64,000 nucleotides of DNA, taken from positions 68,002,025 through 68,066,024 of the forward strand of contig NC_087064.1 of the NCBI RefSeq assembly GCF_963678635.1. Direction: 5' to 3'. The position numbers were made by a program, and so were the translations under genes. Below, piece by piece: positions 31,741 through 61,689 of this stretch. Position 1 is the first letter of the stretch, and every line of letters starts with the position of its first letter. Below the pieces are notes generated by a model. It worked only from the letters and a program-made list of their open reading frames with translations. It did not search any database and was not told where the DNA came from. Origin of the DNA: Symsagittifera roscoffensis (taxonomy: Eukaryota; Xenacoelomorpha; Acoela; Convolutidae).

Positions 31741-31995
31741 CTAGACCAGTGGTTTTTTATTCAGCTAGAAAAAAAAACACTTTTTAGCTGTTAAAAAACC
31801 AGTGAGCAAAAAACTTATACATACTGGTTTTTTTTTCAGCTAGACCTGTGGCGTGACAGAAATTGAAACTCAATTCAAAACCAGTGGCGTGACAGAAATG
31901 TGGTCGACTTTTCTTGTGACAGAAAAGTCGACCAAAATTTCAAATTTTTTCTTCAAAAAACCGGTCACCAAGAAAAATTTCTGTCACTCCACTGG
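31741..31995. mobile_element. Small foldback element(s)
   Basis: 31881-31995 is bounded by ccagtggcgtgacagaaat and its near complement atttctgtcactccactgg, with an internal hairpin gtcgacttttc / gaaaagtcgac. A partial copy of the left end (ctgtggcgtgacagaaat) precedes it. The stretch 31741-31850 carries further inverted 'cagctag' and 'accagtg' blocks. Non-coding. Confidence 0.6.
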
Positions 31996-32204
31996 TCTGC
32001 TGATGTTGTATTCGGTCATTAATGAAATGACTGCTCTAATTTTAATTAATTTTTTTGAAATATTCGCAATATGTGAATACTCAATTCTAATTGGTTTTCC
32101 ATCCTTCAGTCAAGTTTACCATCAAACGTCAGCGCTGAATTTAGAAACGGAGACAATTTACTTTTCTAGTAAGCGAAGCTGTAGTAACCCAAAGTAAACT
32201 TTGA

Positions 32205-32242
32205 CAAGACTGTATCCTTGATTGTTCCGACTGCCCCTAACT
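32205..32242 (-). repeat. REP-A terminal fragment
   Basis: 'caagactgtatccttgattg' followed by 'ttccgactgccc' resembles the end block of REP-A. Very short. Confidence 0.35.
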
Positions 32243-32678
32243 AGTCTAGAGTGTTTTTTGGAAAGGAAAAATGGGAAAAATGGGAAAATAGATGCTCAGA
32301 TAGGGTAACAACAAGCTGCAAAAAAGTTCAATTATTGAAATCACATCACCACATTTGAAATTGGAACAAAATGAGAAAAATTTACAGTCATTGAACAAAG
32401 AAGTTGCACCTTTTTAGTTTCAGCCAGCATGTGGATGATTTTTGTCATAATTTTTTTATCTTTTACTCTGCAGCCATTTCAGATATAGAACTGAAAGTGT
32501 TAAAAATGCTAGAACACATAATATGCAGTTAGAACACTAATTATTGCCCTGAAGACATTTTGAGACCACAAATCTCACGATATCAACCCATAGCAATAGA
32601 CAGATAGTCCCTAAATTCTAACACAGTGGCCATTTTTTGAAACAGCTCATAACGAATAAACTTGAAAGAAAAACATTA

Positions 32679-34232
32679 CGAGGCCAAACTGTGCATTCTC
32701 TGCATTGTAAGCGGAATCCGCAACAGGCCAAAACCAGATTTTTCGCGGAATCCGCAACATTGCTACTTTTCTTCTATCTTCTATGTTGTTTTGGTTTCCA
32801 CAAACAAATACCTAAATCATTGTACCGCTCAAAATCGCTCGAAAAATAGGCGAATTTGCGGAATCCGCAATTGTATTTGCGGAATCCAAAACAGTTTGTG
32901 GAATCCACAAACAAATGATAAAACATTTGTATCGGTAAGTTGAGCTGTTGCGGAATCCGCAACTGTAAGTGGAATCCGCAACTTGTAAGTGGAATCCGCA
33001 AATTGTAAGTGGAATCCGCAAAGTCTAAGTGGAATCCGCATTTTATTTGCGGATTCCCTTTACATATATTTATATGTGTAGTAGCCTTTAAAATTAACCC
33101 TTTTAAATACATGATTTGATTTCACTAGAATAGAAATTTACTAGAGTAGAAATTTACTAGAATAGAAATTTACTAGAATAGATCAGTGTTTGGGATTAAT
33201 GGAATCCCAATTACTGACCAGTATTTGGGATCGATGAAATCCCAAATACTGAACTAATTTAATTCGACGATTTGCTATGCGTTGGGTTTCTAATCACTCT
33301 CAACCTAATGACTCCAAATAAGGATTATATTCCATATTTATTCCACATTATTCCAATTTTTGGGATTTCATCAATTCCAAATACTGACCAGTATTTGGGA
33401 TTGATGGAATCACAAATACTGAACTAATTCGACGATTTGCTATGCATTGGGTTTCTAATCACTCTCAACCTAATGACTCCAAATAATGGATGTATTCCAT
33501 ATTTCTTCCACATTATTCCAGTTCTTGGGATTTCATCAATCCCAAATACTGACCGGTATTTGGGATCGATGGAATCCCAAATACTGACCTAATTTGGCGA
33601 TATGCTGTGTGTTGTGGTTCCAAACACTCTCAACCCAATGACTACAATTATTGCATTTATCCGGCGTTATGCTTTCAAAATTAGTATTTGGGATTGACAC
33701 AATCCCAAATACTGACTGACCTAGTTTGTCGATATGCTGTGTGTTCCATACACTCTCAACTCAATGGCTCCAAATATTGAAATTGTTCGGTATTGTGTTT
33801 CCAAAATACTAAAAGATGACATCCACCGATTTAGGTAACCAATGTCTTAAGACTTGTTTGTGGATTCCGATGACAACCGTTAAGTCTTTGCTTTTAAATT
33901 CCGCATTGCTAGAGATAAGAATTCCAGCTCAGCTTTTAATTGCTCATATGCAAGTTCAGTATTGAACAAAACTCGGAATCCACCTACAGTTTGCGGAATT
34001 CACTAACAGTTGGGGAATCCAGAACAACTAGCTATGTTTGCTTTTTGCGGAATCCGCAACAAAGTAAATGTGTCGACAAAATTTACGTTACATGTATATG
34101 TATGCGGAATCCACTGAAATGTTGTTTGTGGAATCCACTTACATTTTGGAACAAACATTAAGACTTGTCTCTGGAATCCAGGAACTTACAGACACAAAAT
34201 TGTGCTCCTATCCAGTGCACAGTTTGGCTTCG
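32679..34232 (-). mobile_element. Enlarged 1.55-kb MITE-1 relative with hairpin repeats
   Basis: It has the MITE-1 ends: 'cgaggccaaactgtgca' at the left, with the 'ttgtaagcggaatccgc' subterminal block, and 'cctatccagtgcacagttt' at the right. Between them it carries many copies of a 9-11 bp motif ggaatccgca (32705-33060 and again 33970-34180) and a 33180-33800 array of hairpins. It is about eight times longer than copies 1-3. No transposase-like frame is seen, so the extra length is repeat expansion or captured sequence. Confidence 0.75.
33180..33800. repeat. Tandem array of about 170-bp units, each with a perfect hairpin
   Basis: Each unit contains a stem of the form cagtatttgggat / atcccaaatactg with a six-base loop, followed by 'gatttgctatg', 'actctcaacctaatgactcc' and 'attccatattt' blocks. 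Four units can be followed, the last two shortened. Hairpins are seen near 33187, 33221, 33390, 33556 and 33682. Confidence 0.7.
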
Positions 34233-35065
34233 TAATGAAACAAAGTTTTAGCCAAGCTACAAAACAATTGTCGCTTCTTTTAATTTCAGCAATCATTGAA
34301 CGAGTTTGTTCGACACTTTTTTGTCAGCAGTTATTTAGGATATTGAAATTAGAGTCTGACAAACGCTTGAACACACTTTTAGTACAGGTAGAACAGTAAA
34401 TTTTGCCCTAACAATTGCTTTGAGACCACAAATCTCCCGCTGTCGGCAATCGAGTGATCCATGAATTCAAGAACGTTAGACATGGAGTGCAAAAGATCTG
34501 CCAAATTGCGCAATTGGTAGAAACAATTTCGCCACAGTTTAATTTGAAACAAAACACAAAGCTACAATCACGAGACAAAGAAGCTGCACTTTTTTAAGTT
34601 CAACTAGCATCCAACAAAACTTTTCAGCAATTTTTGTCGTTTTCTCTGAAGTTAATTACGATAAAGAATTGAAAATCCGATAAAAATAGTATAGAATTCT
34701 TAAGCGTGCAGATAATTACTTATTGCCGTGAAAACGTTTTGAGACCACAAACATACGGCCATTGTCCATCCACGGACCCCTGAATCTAACAGTGTTAGAG
34801 ATGGAGTCCCAAAAAAAAACAGAAAATCCAAGTTTCAAAATCAAGCCAACATAACAAAACAAAGCAATGTATTGGAATGAAAAAAGCAAACGCTACTATC
34901 TCGCGGGACAAAGAAGGTGCACTTTTTTAGTTTCAGCAAGCATTGAACGACTATTTTTGCCAGTTGTTTGCCGTTTTCTCTGCAGTTTATTTTGGGATTT
35001 GAATTGAAAGCGTTACAAATAATAATATTTTTTTATTGTTCAGGTAAAACACCTTTTTTTCCCTG

Positions 35066-35265
35066 NNNNNNNNNNNNNNNNNNNNNNNNNNNNNNNNNNN
35101 NNNNNNNNNNNNNNNNNNNNNNNNNNNNNNNNNNNNNNNNNNNNNNNNNNNNNNNNNNNNNNNNNNNNNNNNNNNNNNNNNNNNNNNNNNNNNNNNNNNN
35201 NNNNNNNNNNNNNNNNNNNNNNNNNNNNNNNNNNNNNNNNNNNNNNNNNNNNNNNNNNNNNNNNN
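35066..35265. other. Assembly gap (200 N)
   Basis: Exactly 200 undetermined bases, so a placeholder rather than a measured length. Confidence 0.99.
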
Positions 35266-38084
35266 TTCGTTTGAGAAGCTCCTTCCTTACAGCCAGAAAA
35301 GAATGCTATTCTTTTCCAGCCTTTCCGATCAATGAAATAAGTCCATTAGGGATTGTAACTGCACAATCGTTAAATACCGAGAGGCTTCTTTTCTTCCAAT
35401 GTCAAATGATATTCTCGACGTAGTTACTGCCGCGTTTTGTCTCTCTAGTGTTTTCTTACAGAAATTTTGTTACGTGTCATGCACGTTCTGTTCCAAAAAT
35501 TTCAAAATAATTACTTCACTTTCAAATAAGCTTTTAAACAGTATCTTAAACTTATAAATAAATACTTAAATTTGAAACAATTTATTTTATTAGGGGACGA
35601 TAAGCTTAAGAATAGAAAGAAATGATCTAAATTTTTTCAAATCCGTTATTGCTTTTGTATTACCTGCTGTAATACACAAATGTAGAAAACTAGGCGCGAT
35701 ATTTTTTTTCTCAAAAACGTCTGTTTCATTGTTCATTTTTACCAAAAAACCTTTGAAACCCAGAAAAAATTTACATAGACACAGAGCAACTGATCAGAGC
35801 TACCTTATGTGGAACAAAACTTGGTTTCAATGGATTTCAATATAATCCGGGTCAGTTTTCCTCATCTGCACTAAGGTTTTTATTTACGGTGAAAAATCAA
35901 AAAACATCCCAGTTTTTAAAAAAAATTTATTGATTATTTTTTTTACTCCACTTGACAAGTTTTTACTCCTCAAACAAGTTTTTTTACTCCTTTTTTTAAG
36001 AAAAATTCACCACATGCAAAACTTAAGTTACTTGAGGAAAACTGTCTTTGTAAGCCGGATTACTTTAGTAAGTCTGTGAAACCAAATTTTTATAGTTTCA
36101 TAGATGGTAGTTTTGTTAAATTGCTCGAAAAATTTTACTGAATTTTAAAGGAATTGTTGTCCAATATGGACCTCAAAAAAAGGGTTTTTTAAACTTTCCC
36201 TTAATTTTGTCCACCAGTGTAAACAACATCTTCTATACCTAACGCCAAAATGATCGCAAAAGACGTTTTGGTCAAGGAATTTGAACAAATAATTGAAACA
36301 AAATCGATCAATTCAACGTCTGAATTGTATCTCATTGATTTCTACATGTAAATCTCTTTTCAAAAAAGTTTAAAAACCTAATTGCGTAGAAATTTTTTGA
36401 CTCATAGTTTTGGTTTTTACCATGCATTTTAAGAATCATAGTTGACCTCTATAAATAATCAATTAGCTTAGAAAATTTCAACTAGAAGTTTTTAAATTGT
36501 TTTTTATGGAAATTTCTGAGTTAAGATTTCGATTTATACATTTACATTTTCAGAACTTAGTTTTAGGGCTTAATTTTAAGGGCTTGATTTTAGGGCCTAA
36601 TTTTTTGTAAAAGCTTATTTCTCAGGGCTTGATTTTATTGCTTTGAAACTCATCGCGCGGCTTCAAGCTCAATTTGTTTTTTTTATATAGATCGCCTCCA
36701 GTGTTTACAGTTTAGTTGGTTGTTCGACCTATCTATAACTTCTCAAGTTACAACTGCACTATTTTCGGTAGTTCTGCATTGCTCAAGGTGGAGACCTACT
36801 GGCGAATCATTTGATTATTATAGTGGTCAAGAAGTAGTAGTCTGAAAAACAAAACAAAATCGTTTACGTTTGGTTGAAACGTTAAAAAAATTTCATTTGG
36901 ATAAAAAAGATTGAAAAGTTTTCTAAATGGTTTGTAGACAATTGTTTTACAGCATGGTAGAAAATTGAAAAAAGTTTAAATTTTTTTAAAGTTAAAACTG
37001 ATTTCTGTGATTTTTGAAACATTGAAACAATTTTAAAATTTACTAAACAACGAAACTTTTGGTTTAGTTTTTCACGACTTTTTTCTAGAAATAATGAGCC
37101 AATGATTTGCTTGGTTGTCAGTTTTTGAATCGTTTAAGCATATATAAATCCTAACGAAAATTCAGCGCAGCAGTGTTTTTTTGGAAAGGTTTGCTTTTTT
37201 ATTCTATATTTTAGCGCCAATGACACGAGCAGCGCAATTAGTGAGTAATTAGAAAAATGGCATTAGAAATGATTTTACCCAATCAGCGTACAAATTGATT
37301 AACAAGTCAACATTTTCTAAGTAAAATTTGGTCCAAAATTTTTATGCAATACATGGATGCTTAGAAACAATGAACTGATTTTTCAAGTTTTTTGGGATCC
37401 CTTGATATATAGAAAATGAGAGTAGCTTGAGGATCAGCATTAAACTATATAGTTGCATGAACCTATCAGACCGGAAACAGATAGCATGACAATCCAACGG
37501 TGTGCTCTATCTGAAAATTCTATTTGAGATAGCAAATCGGAGGTATTTAATTGGATCAGATCATAACTATGATCACATCAGGCTGAAAGTGACATAATAT
37601 TGGGCTATAATTGCAATGGTTAATATCTGTTCATGCTTGTACACAACCTTTTATGTAACAACGCTAGATATTCTCAGTTTTTTGATAGGTTACTTGCAAA
37701 TTTTACCTGTCAATGCCAACTTCAAATCACTGCTTTCATCACAGCACTTTCAAATCACAGCACTTTCAAAGAAGGTGCTAAGTTTTAGGAAGTGCATCGT
37801 CAATGAATACAGAGAATATACCATTAAAATAAAAAAATTGCGTTTTGCGTTTTTTGTACCGAAAAATCTATTAAAACAAGAAAAATGTAGAGAAAAATGA
37901 GATTGAGAGTATTCAGACACGCGAGTGATAGTCCGACTTTGACTGCTGTGGTTGAAACTGAGCACTGAAAACATTCAGGTTGATACATTAGAAAGGATGA
38001 CAGTATCCGGTCAAAGCATTGATGCTCCAACTGCTCTCCAACATCTATGAAAAAATAATTGTTTTTAAAAATTTAACAAGACTG
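35266..38084. other. No feature recognised
   Basis: About 2.8 kb of AT-rich sequence. Short open frames occur on both strands but none has family motifs, codon bias or splice context. Confidence 0.4.
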
Positions 38085-38610
38085 CTCGTATCAAGGCGAA
38101 GCCCTGAATGTTCCGACTGCCTTTTAAGGCTTTATGGAGCAGTATTAACATCAAAAAATTGAATGTAATAAAATAAAATGAAAAAATTTTTTTTCTAAAA
38201 TTTGAAATTTTTTATGAAAATCATCCCCCCACACGCCATATAAAGTACAAAAAGATAGATTTAGCTCCTTGTAACAAATCAATTATGGCAAATAAGCTTC
38301 TTTCAACCAATTTGGAACAATTTTAAGACGGATTAAATCTCCGCTTACGCGTTGATAGCGCGAAATATATTGCGCGTTAATTGTCCCAAATTTCCCAAAA
38401 TGACAATCTTTAAACCCCCATAACTTTACAAAAAATGATCACAGGTGAAATATCTTTTCAAATTTAAGCTCAGGACACCAATACCTTTTGAGTGATATAA
38501 AAAAAATCCGTCAAAAATGGCTAGTTAAAAAGTCAAAATTTGTCAGAAGAAAAAAACCCACCCCGAGCACAAATATTCCGTTACTTTCGTATCGAAAGTC
38601 GGAACAAAAA
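38085..38610 (-). repeat. REP-A, full copy on minus strand
   Basis: It starts with 'ctgctcgtatcaaggcg' and 'gaatgttccgactgcc', passes 'cgcgaaatatattgcgcg', and ends with 'ccgttactttcgtatcgaa' and 'agtcggaac'. The outer block contains the small palindrome actttcgtatcgaaagt. Confidence 0.78.
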
Positions 38611-56749
<18,139 letters not shown>

Positions 56750-56781
56750 CATTTATGCAAGATTATCCGGTGCGCAATCAG

Positions 56782-56830
56782 AATAAAAAGATAGATCCTG
56801 TGCCTAAACTAAGAAAAAAAGAATAAAAAA
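56782..56830 (+). promoter_or_regulatory. Candidate GALE polyadenylation signals
   Basis: Two AATAAA hexamers (about 56782 and 56821) lie 30-75 bp after the stop codon, either of which could direct cleavage. Confidence 0.5.
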
Positions 56831-56927
56831 ATATCGCCTGCCCCACCCCTGAATGTTGTTAACCACTGGTGATAAAAAATATCCCCTGCCCCCACCCCTG
56901 AATGTTGTTAACCACTGGTTAAATAAC
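56826..56927 (+). repeat. 51-bp tandem duplication behind GALE
   Basis: Two copies of a unit containing 'aaaaaatatc-cctgcc', 'cccacccctgaatgttg' and 'ttaaccactggt'. Confidence 0.8.
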
Positions 56928-57404
56928 CTGTAGTTAACGAGACTCAAAAAACTGAAAAAAAATCCTCTACGCCACGTTTCTAACGAACGGAAAAGAACTC
57001 AAACTAATGTGAAAGCCCTTCCCAAATAATAATTAAACCTTGGTTTCAGAATCTAATTGCAAGCTTCAATTTGTCAAAAAATAAACATTATTCGGCTATG
57101 ATGACTCCCCCACCAAAATACCAGCAAAAATTTCATAAACAATTTAAAAAAACATTTAATTATTATAGGCAGAGATTTCTGGACGTGGCAGAGTAAAAAC
57201 CCAGAAGGCTACAGACAGACGGAAAAAGATGTAAAGGACAGACGTTTCATTAGTTGTCCCAAATTGTAGCCGAATGAGTTCTGACAAAACTAGTTTCTGC
57301 ATGTTTTGCGCTAGTTCTGCAATGGAGAAGATTAATTTTACTTTAAAGGTTTCTTTTAACGCAAAAAAAACGTTGAACACAAAAAAGTTTTTTCAAACTA
57401 GATG
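56928..57404. other. No feature recognised
   Basis: AT-rich intergenic sequence between GALE and REP-A. Confidence 0.4.
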
Positions 57405-58610
57405 ATTAAGTTCACTGCTCGTACCAGGGCGAAGCCTTGAATGTTCCGACTGCCTTTTAAGCTCTATGGAACAGTGTTTACCTCAAAAGTGTTTTTTTTT
57501 TCAGAAAACAAATTTTGATTTCTTCCAAGGTTTTTTTTTGAAAACCATCCTCTATCGGCACAAGCTGAGTGGAGAACAAACTGATATCGTTCGCTTTAGC
57601 AAACTGTCAAATTGACCAAATAGCATGTTTCAATTCAATATTGAACGATTTTGTAGACGGATCAAATTTCCACTTACGCGTCAGTAGCTCAAAATACATC
57701 GCACGTTAATGATCGGAAACTGGCTATAAAGATAATCTTCAAACGATAAACCGATAAATCACTTGAGTAAGAACAACAAAATCTATCGGATTTTCTTAAA
57801 AAATAAACTTGATGAAGTTCATCATTTTGTCTATAATTTGTAAATTTTGTGCGTAGCATTGATAATTTTGCTAGCTTTTTTTCGATTAGCCCAAAAAATT
57901 AATACTCGTCGGGTTTTTTGATCAGATTTTTCTTGGACCATTCTTTTTATTGCTCCACCTTCCTCTAAACCCTATCTTTCTACTAAAAACACTGGTGAAA
58001 TTTTTTGTAAATTTGAACTGAGGATAACAAAGCCTTTTGGGAGCTATACAAACAATTCCTGCAAAAATGCTGGTTTAACAGTCGAATTTTGTCTGGAGAA
58101 AAAAAAAACTACGCCGAGTACAAATGATTCTTTTTTTCTTTGAAAGTCGGAACATCAAATTTTTGCACTGATATCGGCAACAGGCCCTCTTCCAGAGTTT
58201 GTCAATTAGTTTTTCTGGTAACCAAAGAGAGTGAAATAAGGTTTTTACTTGGTTGTGTTTTCTTCTTTCGAAGGAAATGACGGAGTTTAAAAAAATTTCT
58301 CGTGGTTTAAAATTGACAACATTTGCAATTTTGGACAATCAACGCGCTATATTTTCATTCTAGTAACGCTTAAGCGGAGGTTTAATCTGTCTTAGGAATC
58401 GTTCAAACTGAAGTAAGACGTGACTTTCAAAATTTTGCTATATACATTATATAGATTTTTTTTTACTTTAAATAGCGAGTGAGGCGATAATTTTTAGAAA
58501 AAAAAAACTAAAAATTGAAATTTTTTCTTATCTTTTAAGCAAAGACTAATCCATAGACTTTTTAGTAAAGTAGAAACACTCAAGGCTTTGCCCTGATACG
58601 AGCAGTCTTG
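57405..58610. repeat. REP-A inverted pair
   Basis: A minus copy (57405 to about 58160) starts 'cactgctcgtaccagggcg' and ends with 'tttgaaagtcggaac'. A partial plus copy (about 58310-58610) ends 'ccctgatacgagcagtctt'. The outer ends can pair, so the region could form a hairpin of about 300-bp imperfect arms. Non-coding. Confidence 0.68.
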
Positions 58611-59971
58611 TTAGTTTTGTATACATCATCCGAGTGTTGAGCTACAAACTTTTGACCAAAATCATTCGTTTCCACTTTGGTAACTTTGCGATCGAATTAT
58701 AAGTCTTTCAAAGTTACAATATGCCCAAAATGTTGAATTTATTTATCGTTTTTAGCATTTTTCGATTTTCTTTGATTCGAGTTCTGTGCAAAAACGCATC
58801 ACGCTATTTGAGCTCGCCAAACGAATCCGCACACTAGTGGTTTTTGGGGAACCTTAATTATTTTCTAAAGGCGCTTTTGGCGGAAATATACGCTAAATTA
58901 AAGGGTAGAGCGAGCGCCAGTAAACGCATTGCTTTTAAAATTTTTGTAAAAAATCCTTAAAACGTTGTTTTAGACCTGTTTCTCTCTTGTAAAAACTTGC
59001 TCGCAGCTCCGATTTTTTTCTGGAACGGGGCGTTAACAAAATTTAGTAAAAATTTACTTTGGCCGGCCTCAAAAAAGTATGGTGCCGCAAGAATTGATTA
59101 GTTACCATCAGACTGATTCGATGTTCATGTCATATCAAAGACCTTTCTGTCATAATTCGAAGAGCAGTAACATTTTTGAAGACTTTGGTTTGATAGTTCT
59201 GACTTTTAGTTCAATTTTGAGCAAAAAAGCGAGAACAAAAACTTTTTTGAGTCGTAAAAACTTAATTTTACTACAATGAATTTAATTTTTGAAAATCTTC
59301 TAGCGCCTATTTGGAAAAAAACTTTTGATAAAATTTGATTTGATGAAAACTTGAGCCATATATGCGTATAATTACTAAAACAATTGATTATGCTTAAATT
59401 CTAGGTTTTCGTTCTGATCCCTTCATCCCACACCGGACAAAAACAGCACAAGTGAAATTGTGGTTGGAACTAAATGCACAACAACCGGCTAACTTATACT
59501 TTTATACTGTTTACATTTTTTGAAGCTAAAATAAGCAGATTGAATTGAATTGGAGCATCCAGGGTTTTAATTTGAGCAGAGCAGTTTTGTTCTAATGTCA
59601 AAAATTAATCCTAAGCTAGGCACATGAATCCTATTATATCTCTGATCAAAAAAGAACATGTTTTTACACGGTGTTGCCAGTTTTGTCAAAACCCGATTAG
59701 GTTTTAGCAAAAAAAACGTGAAGTTTTCAGCAATCAAATTTTTTGATAAATGCTCTGACCATTCACTGAGCGAAATTGAACTATCGCCTAGGATTCTTCG
59801 TCAACAAAGAATCTTTGGGAAGCGATTTTTTTAATTTTAAAATCATTTTAGATAGTTTGAATTGAAAGTGAACCAAAATAAAAAACGCCTTCAATAGAGC
59901 TTTTGAAAAATGTCTTGAAAAATGTTTTTCTGTTTACATTTTTACAGTGCTGGCTTGTTGGAGCCTTGTTT
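58611..59971. other. No feature recognised
   Basis: AT-rich, short frames only. Confidence 0.4.
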
Positions 59972-59979
59972 GCTACTTG

Positions 59980-61681
59980 CAGGGGCGGATGTAGAATTTG
60001 TTACTTGCATTGGCGGATTTTCAAAAAATTTGAAAAACTTAGTCGACCTTTTTTCATGTCGAGCAAAATGGTTTTCTAAGCTCCCCCAAATCACTACAAG
60101 GACCCCATTTTGACTAAATTTTCTGCGCCGCAGGCAAACTTTTGTATTAACCGGCCATAAAAGTCGTTTGTCGGCACTTTTTGGAAAAAGTTTACCAAAA
60201 AATTGCGTTTTTTTTGGTGCGCGTCCCCCATCCTCAAATTAAGTGTATTTTGGCACCAACGTTATCTTTAAACAAATTTTAGGGTCTGTCAACCAAAAAT
60301 GATAGATCAAAATAGTACAGAAGGGGACCCTTTGGCCCGGGTTGACCAAAAATGCTAGTCATACAATTTCCATATATGGAAAAATGCTAGTCATACAATT
60401 TCCATATATGAAAAAATACTAATCATAGACCTTTCATGCAATTTTCTGTACGTATGGAATTGCATGGAAAGTGTATGACTAGCATTTTTCAATATATGGA
60501 AATTGTATGACTAGCATTTTTGGTCAACCCGGGTGAGGGAACTCGAAAAGAGCCATTTGCTCCCCGGGATGAGCAAAAACACTAGTCATACAATTTCCAT
60601 ATATGGAAAAATGCTAGTGATACACATTCCATACAATTCCATACGTACAGAAAATTGCATGAAAGGACTATGATTAGTATTTTTTTCATATATGGAATTT
60701 ATATGACTAGCATTTTTCCATAAACCAAAAATATTGATTTTTTACATTTTAATTTCTCAAAATTTTTCGGTTGTGTTCGTAAGCCGAACACAAATGACAT
60801 AAACCTTGATTACTCAAACGTAGTAACCAACGGTTTGGCCGTCTGGTATTAAAAATGCCTTGGAAACAGCTTGACATGTGTTACTACTGTCTCAGACAAA
60901 TAACATAACGAAAGTAATGAACTTTTAAATTTTGGCAATAATTTTCAAAGATGATTATTTCTAGAATTTGAGTTTTTAAATTACCAGACATTAATCAAGG
61001 CATAAAAAAACATGTCGTACAAAAGAAAGAGGAATTTTAAGCGTTTTTGAAAAAAATAATAAAATTTCGCATGCAAAATTTTTTTTTTCAAAAAGTGTTT
61101 GTTTGAATACGAAAATCAATTTGCGGTTGAAAAAAAAACAAAAACAAATTTTTGGGGGCAATTTCAAAAATTTTTTGTCGCCTTCAAAAAAATGCTAGTC
61201 ATACAATTTCCATATATGGAAATTGTATGACTAGTGTTTTTTTTCAGAAAACAAAAATTTAAAAAAAGTCTAAGTTTTCAGTCGTAGCAGCCCAAAAAAG
61301 CCAGCAGTTGAATTGCCAGCAGTTGAATTGATTGATCAAAGCTTTTTTTCACAAAAAAAAAATTTTAAGAAAATTCTAATCGTACAATTTCCATATATGG
61401 AAATTGTATGGTTAGCAATTTTTTTCATACCATTTTTTTCCCCTTTTTTATGAAGAGATACCAATTTTGATACCAAATAACTATAAAATACCTTTGAAAT
61501 TCGATTAAACTCATTTTGCAAAAGTGTATGAAATTTGTATGACTAGCAATTTTCCATAGACTAAGTGTATGAAATTGTATGATTAGTATTTTCGGTCTAT
61601 GGAGGTCAACCCGGGGGGTCTGCAGGGGTCGAATCGCTGAGGGGAAGGGAAGCGTTCGTCCCCTCCCCAAATCCGCTGGTG
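59980..61681. mobile_element. hAT-type MITE split by a nested element
   Basis: The ends caggggcggatgtag and ccaaatccgctggtg, and the exact 8-bp flanks gctacttg (59972-59979, 61682-61689), mark a hAT insertion. Removing the nested 60336-61615 leaves about 422 bp, close to the 428 bp of the sister copy at 12171-12598, and restores the shared 'gggaccctttgg' to 'ggggtcgaatc' continuity. Confidence 0.85.
60336..61615. mobile_element. Palindromic nested element with repeated CCATATATGG cores
   Basis: It starts cccgggttgacc and ends ggtcaacccgggg. The first 198 bp (60336-60533) form a foldback with matching ends. Units 'atgctagtcatacaatttcc' and their complement 'ggaaattgtatgactagcat' recur throughout, meeting at ccatatatgg at 60370, 60597, 61210 and 61391. 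A related element lies at 7782-8340. No coding capacity. Confidence 0.75.
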
Positions 61682-61689
61682 GCTACTTG

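Larger units (their letters stand above)
32390..35065. repeat. Satellite array, unit about 320 bp, running into the gap
   Basis: Recurring blocks 'gagaccacaaatctc' (32561, 34421, 34740) and 'gacaaagaagntgcac' (about 32395, 34574, 34905) give a spacing of about 320-330 bp. Removing the MITE-1 relative at 32679-34232 brings the first two 'gagaccac' blocks to 306 bp apart, so the MITE inserted into a unit. The array runs up to the run of N, which is probably unassembled satellite. Confidence 0.72.

Noticed and set aside
32700-33060. Regular short repeats (ggaatccgca) resembling a CRISPR array
   Set aside because: Spacing is irregular, the repeat is only 9-11 bp, there are no cas genes, and the sequence sits inside a TIR element of a eukaryotic genome.
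34968-35423. 151-codon frame across the gap
   Set aside because: Most of it is undetermined bases; no motif on either side.
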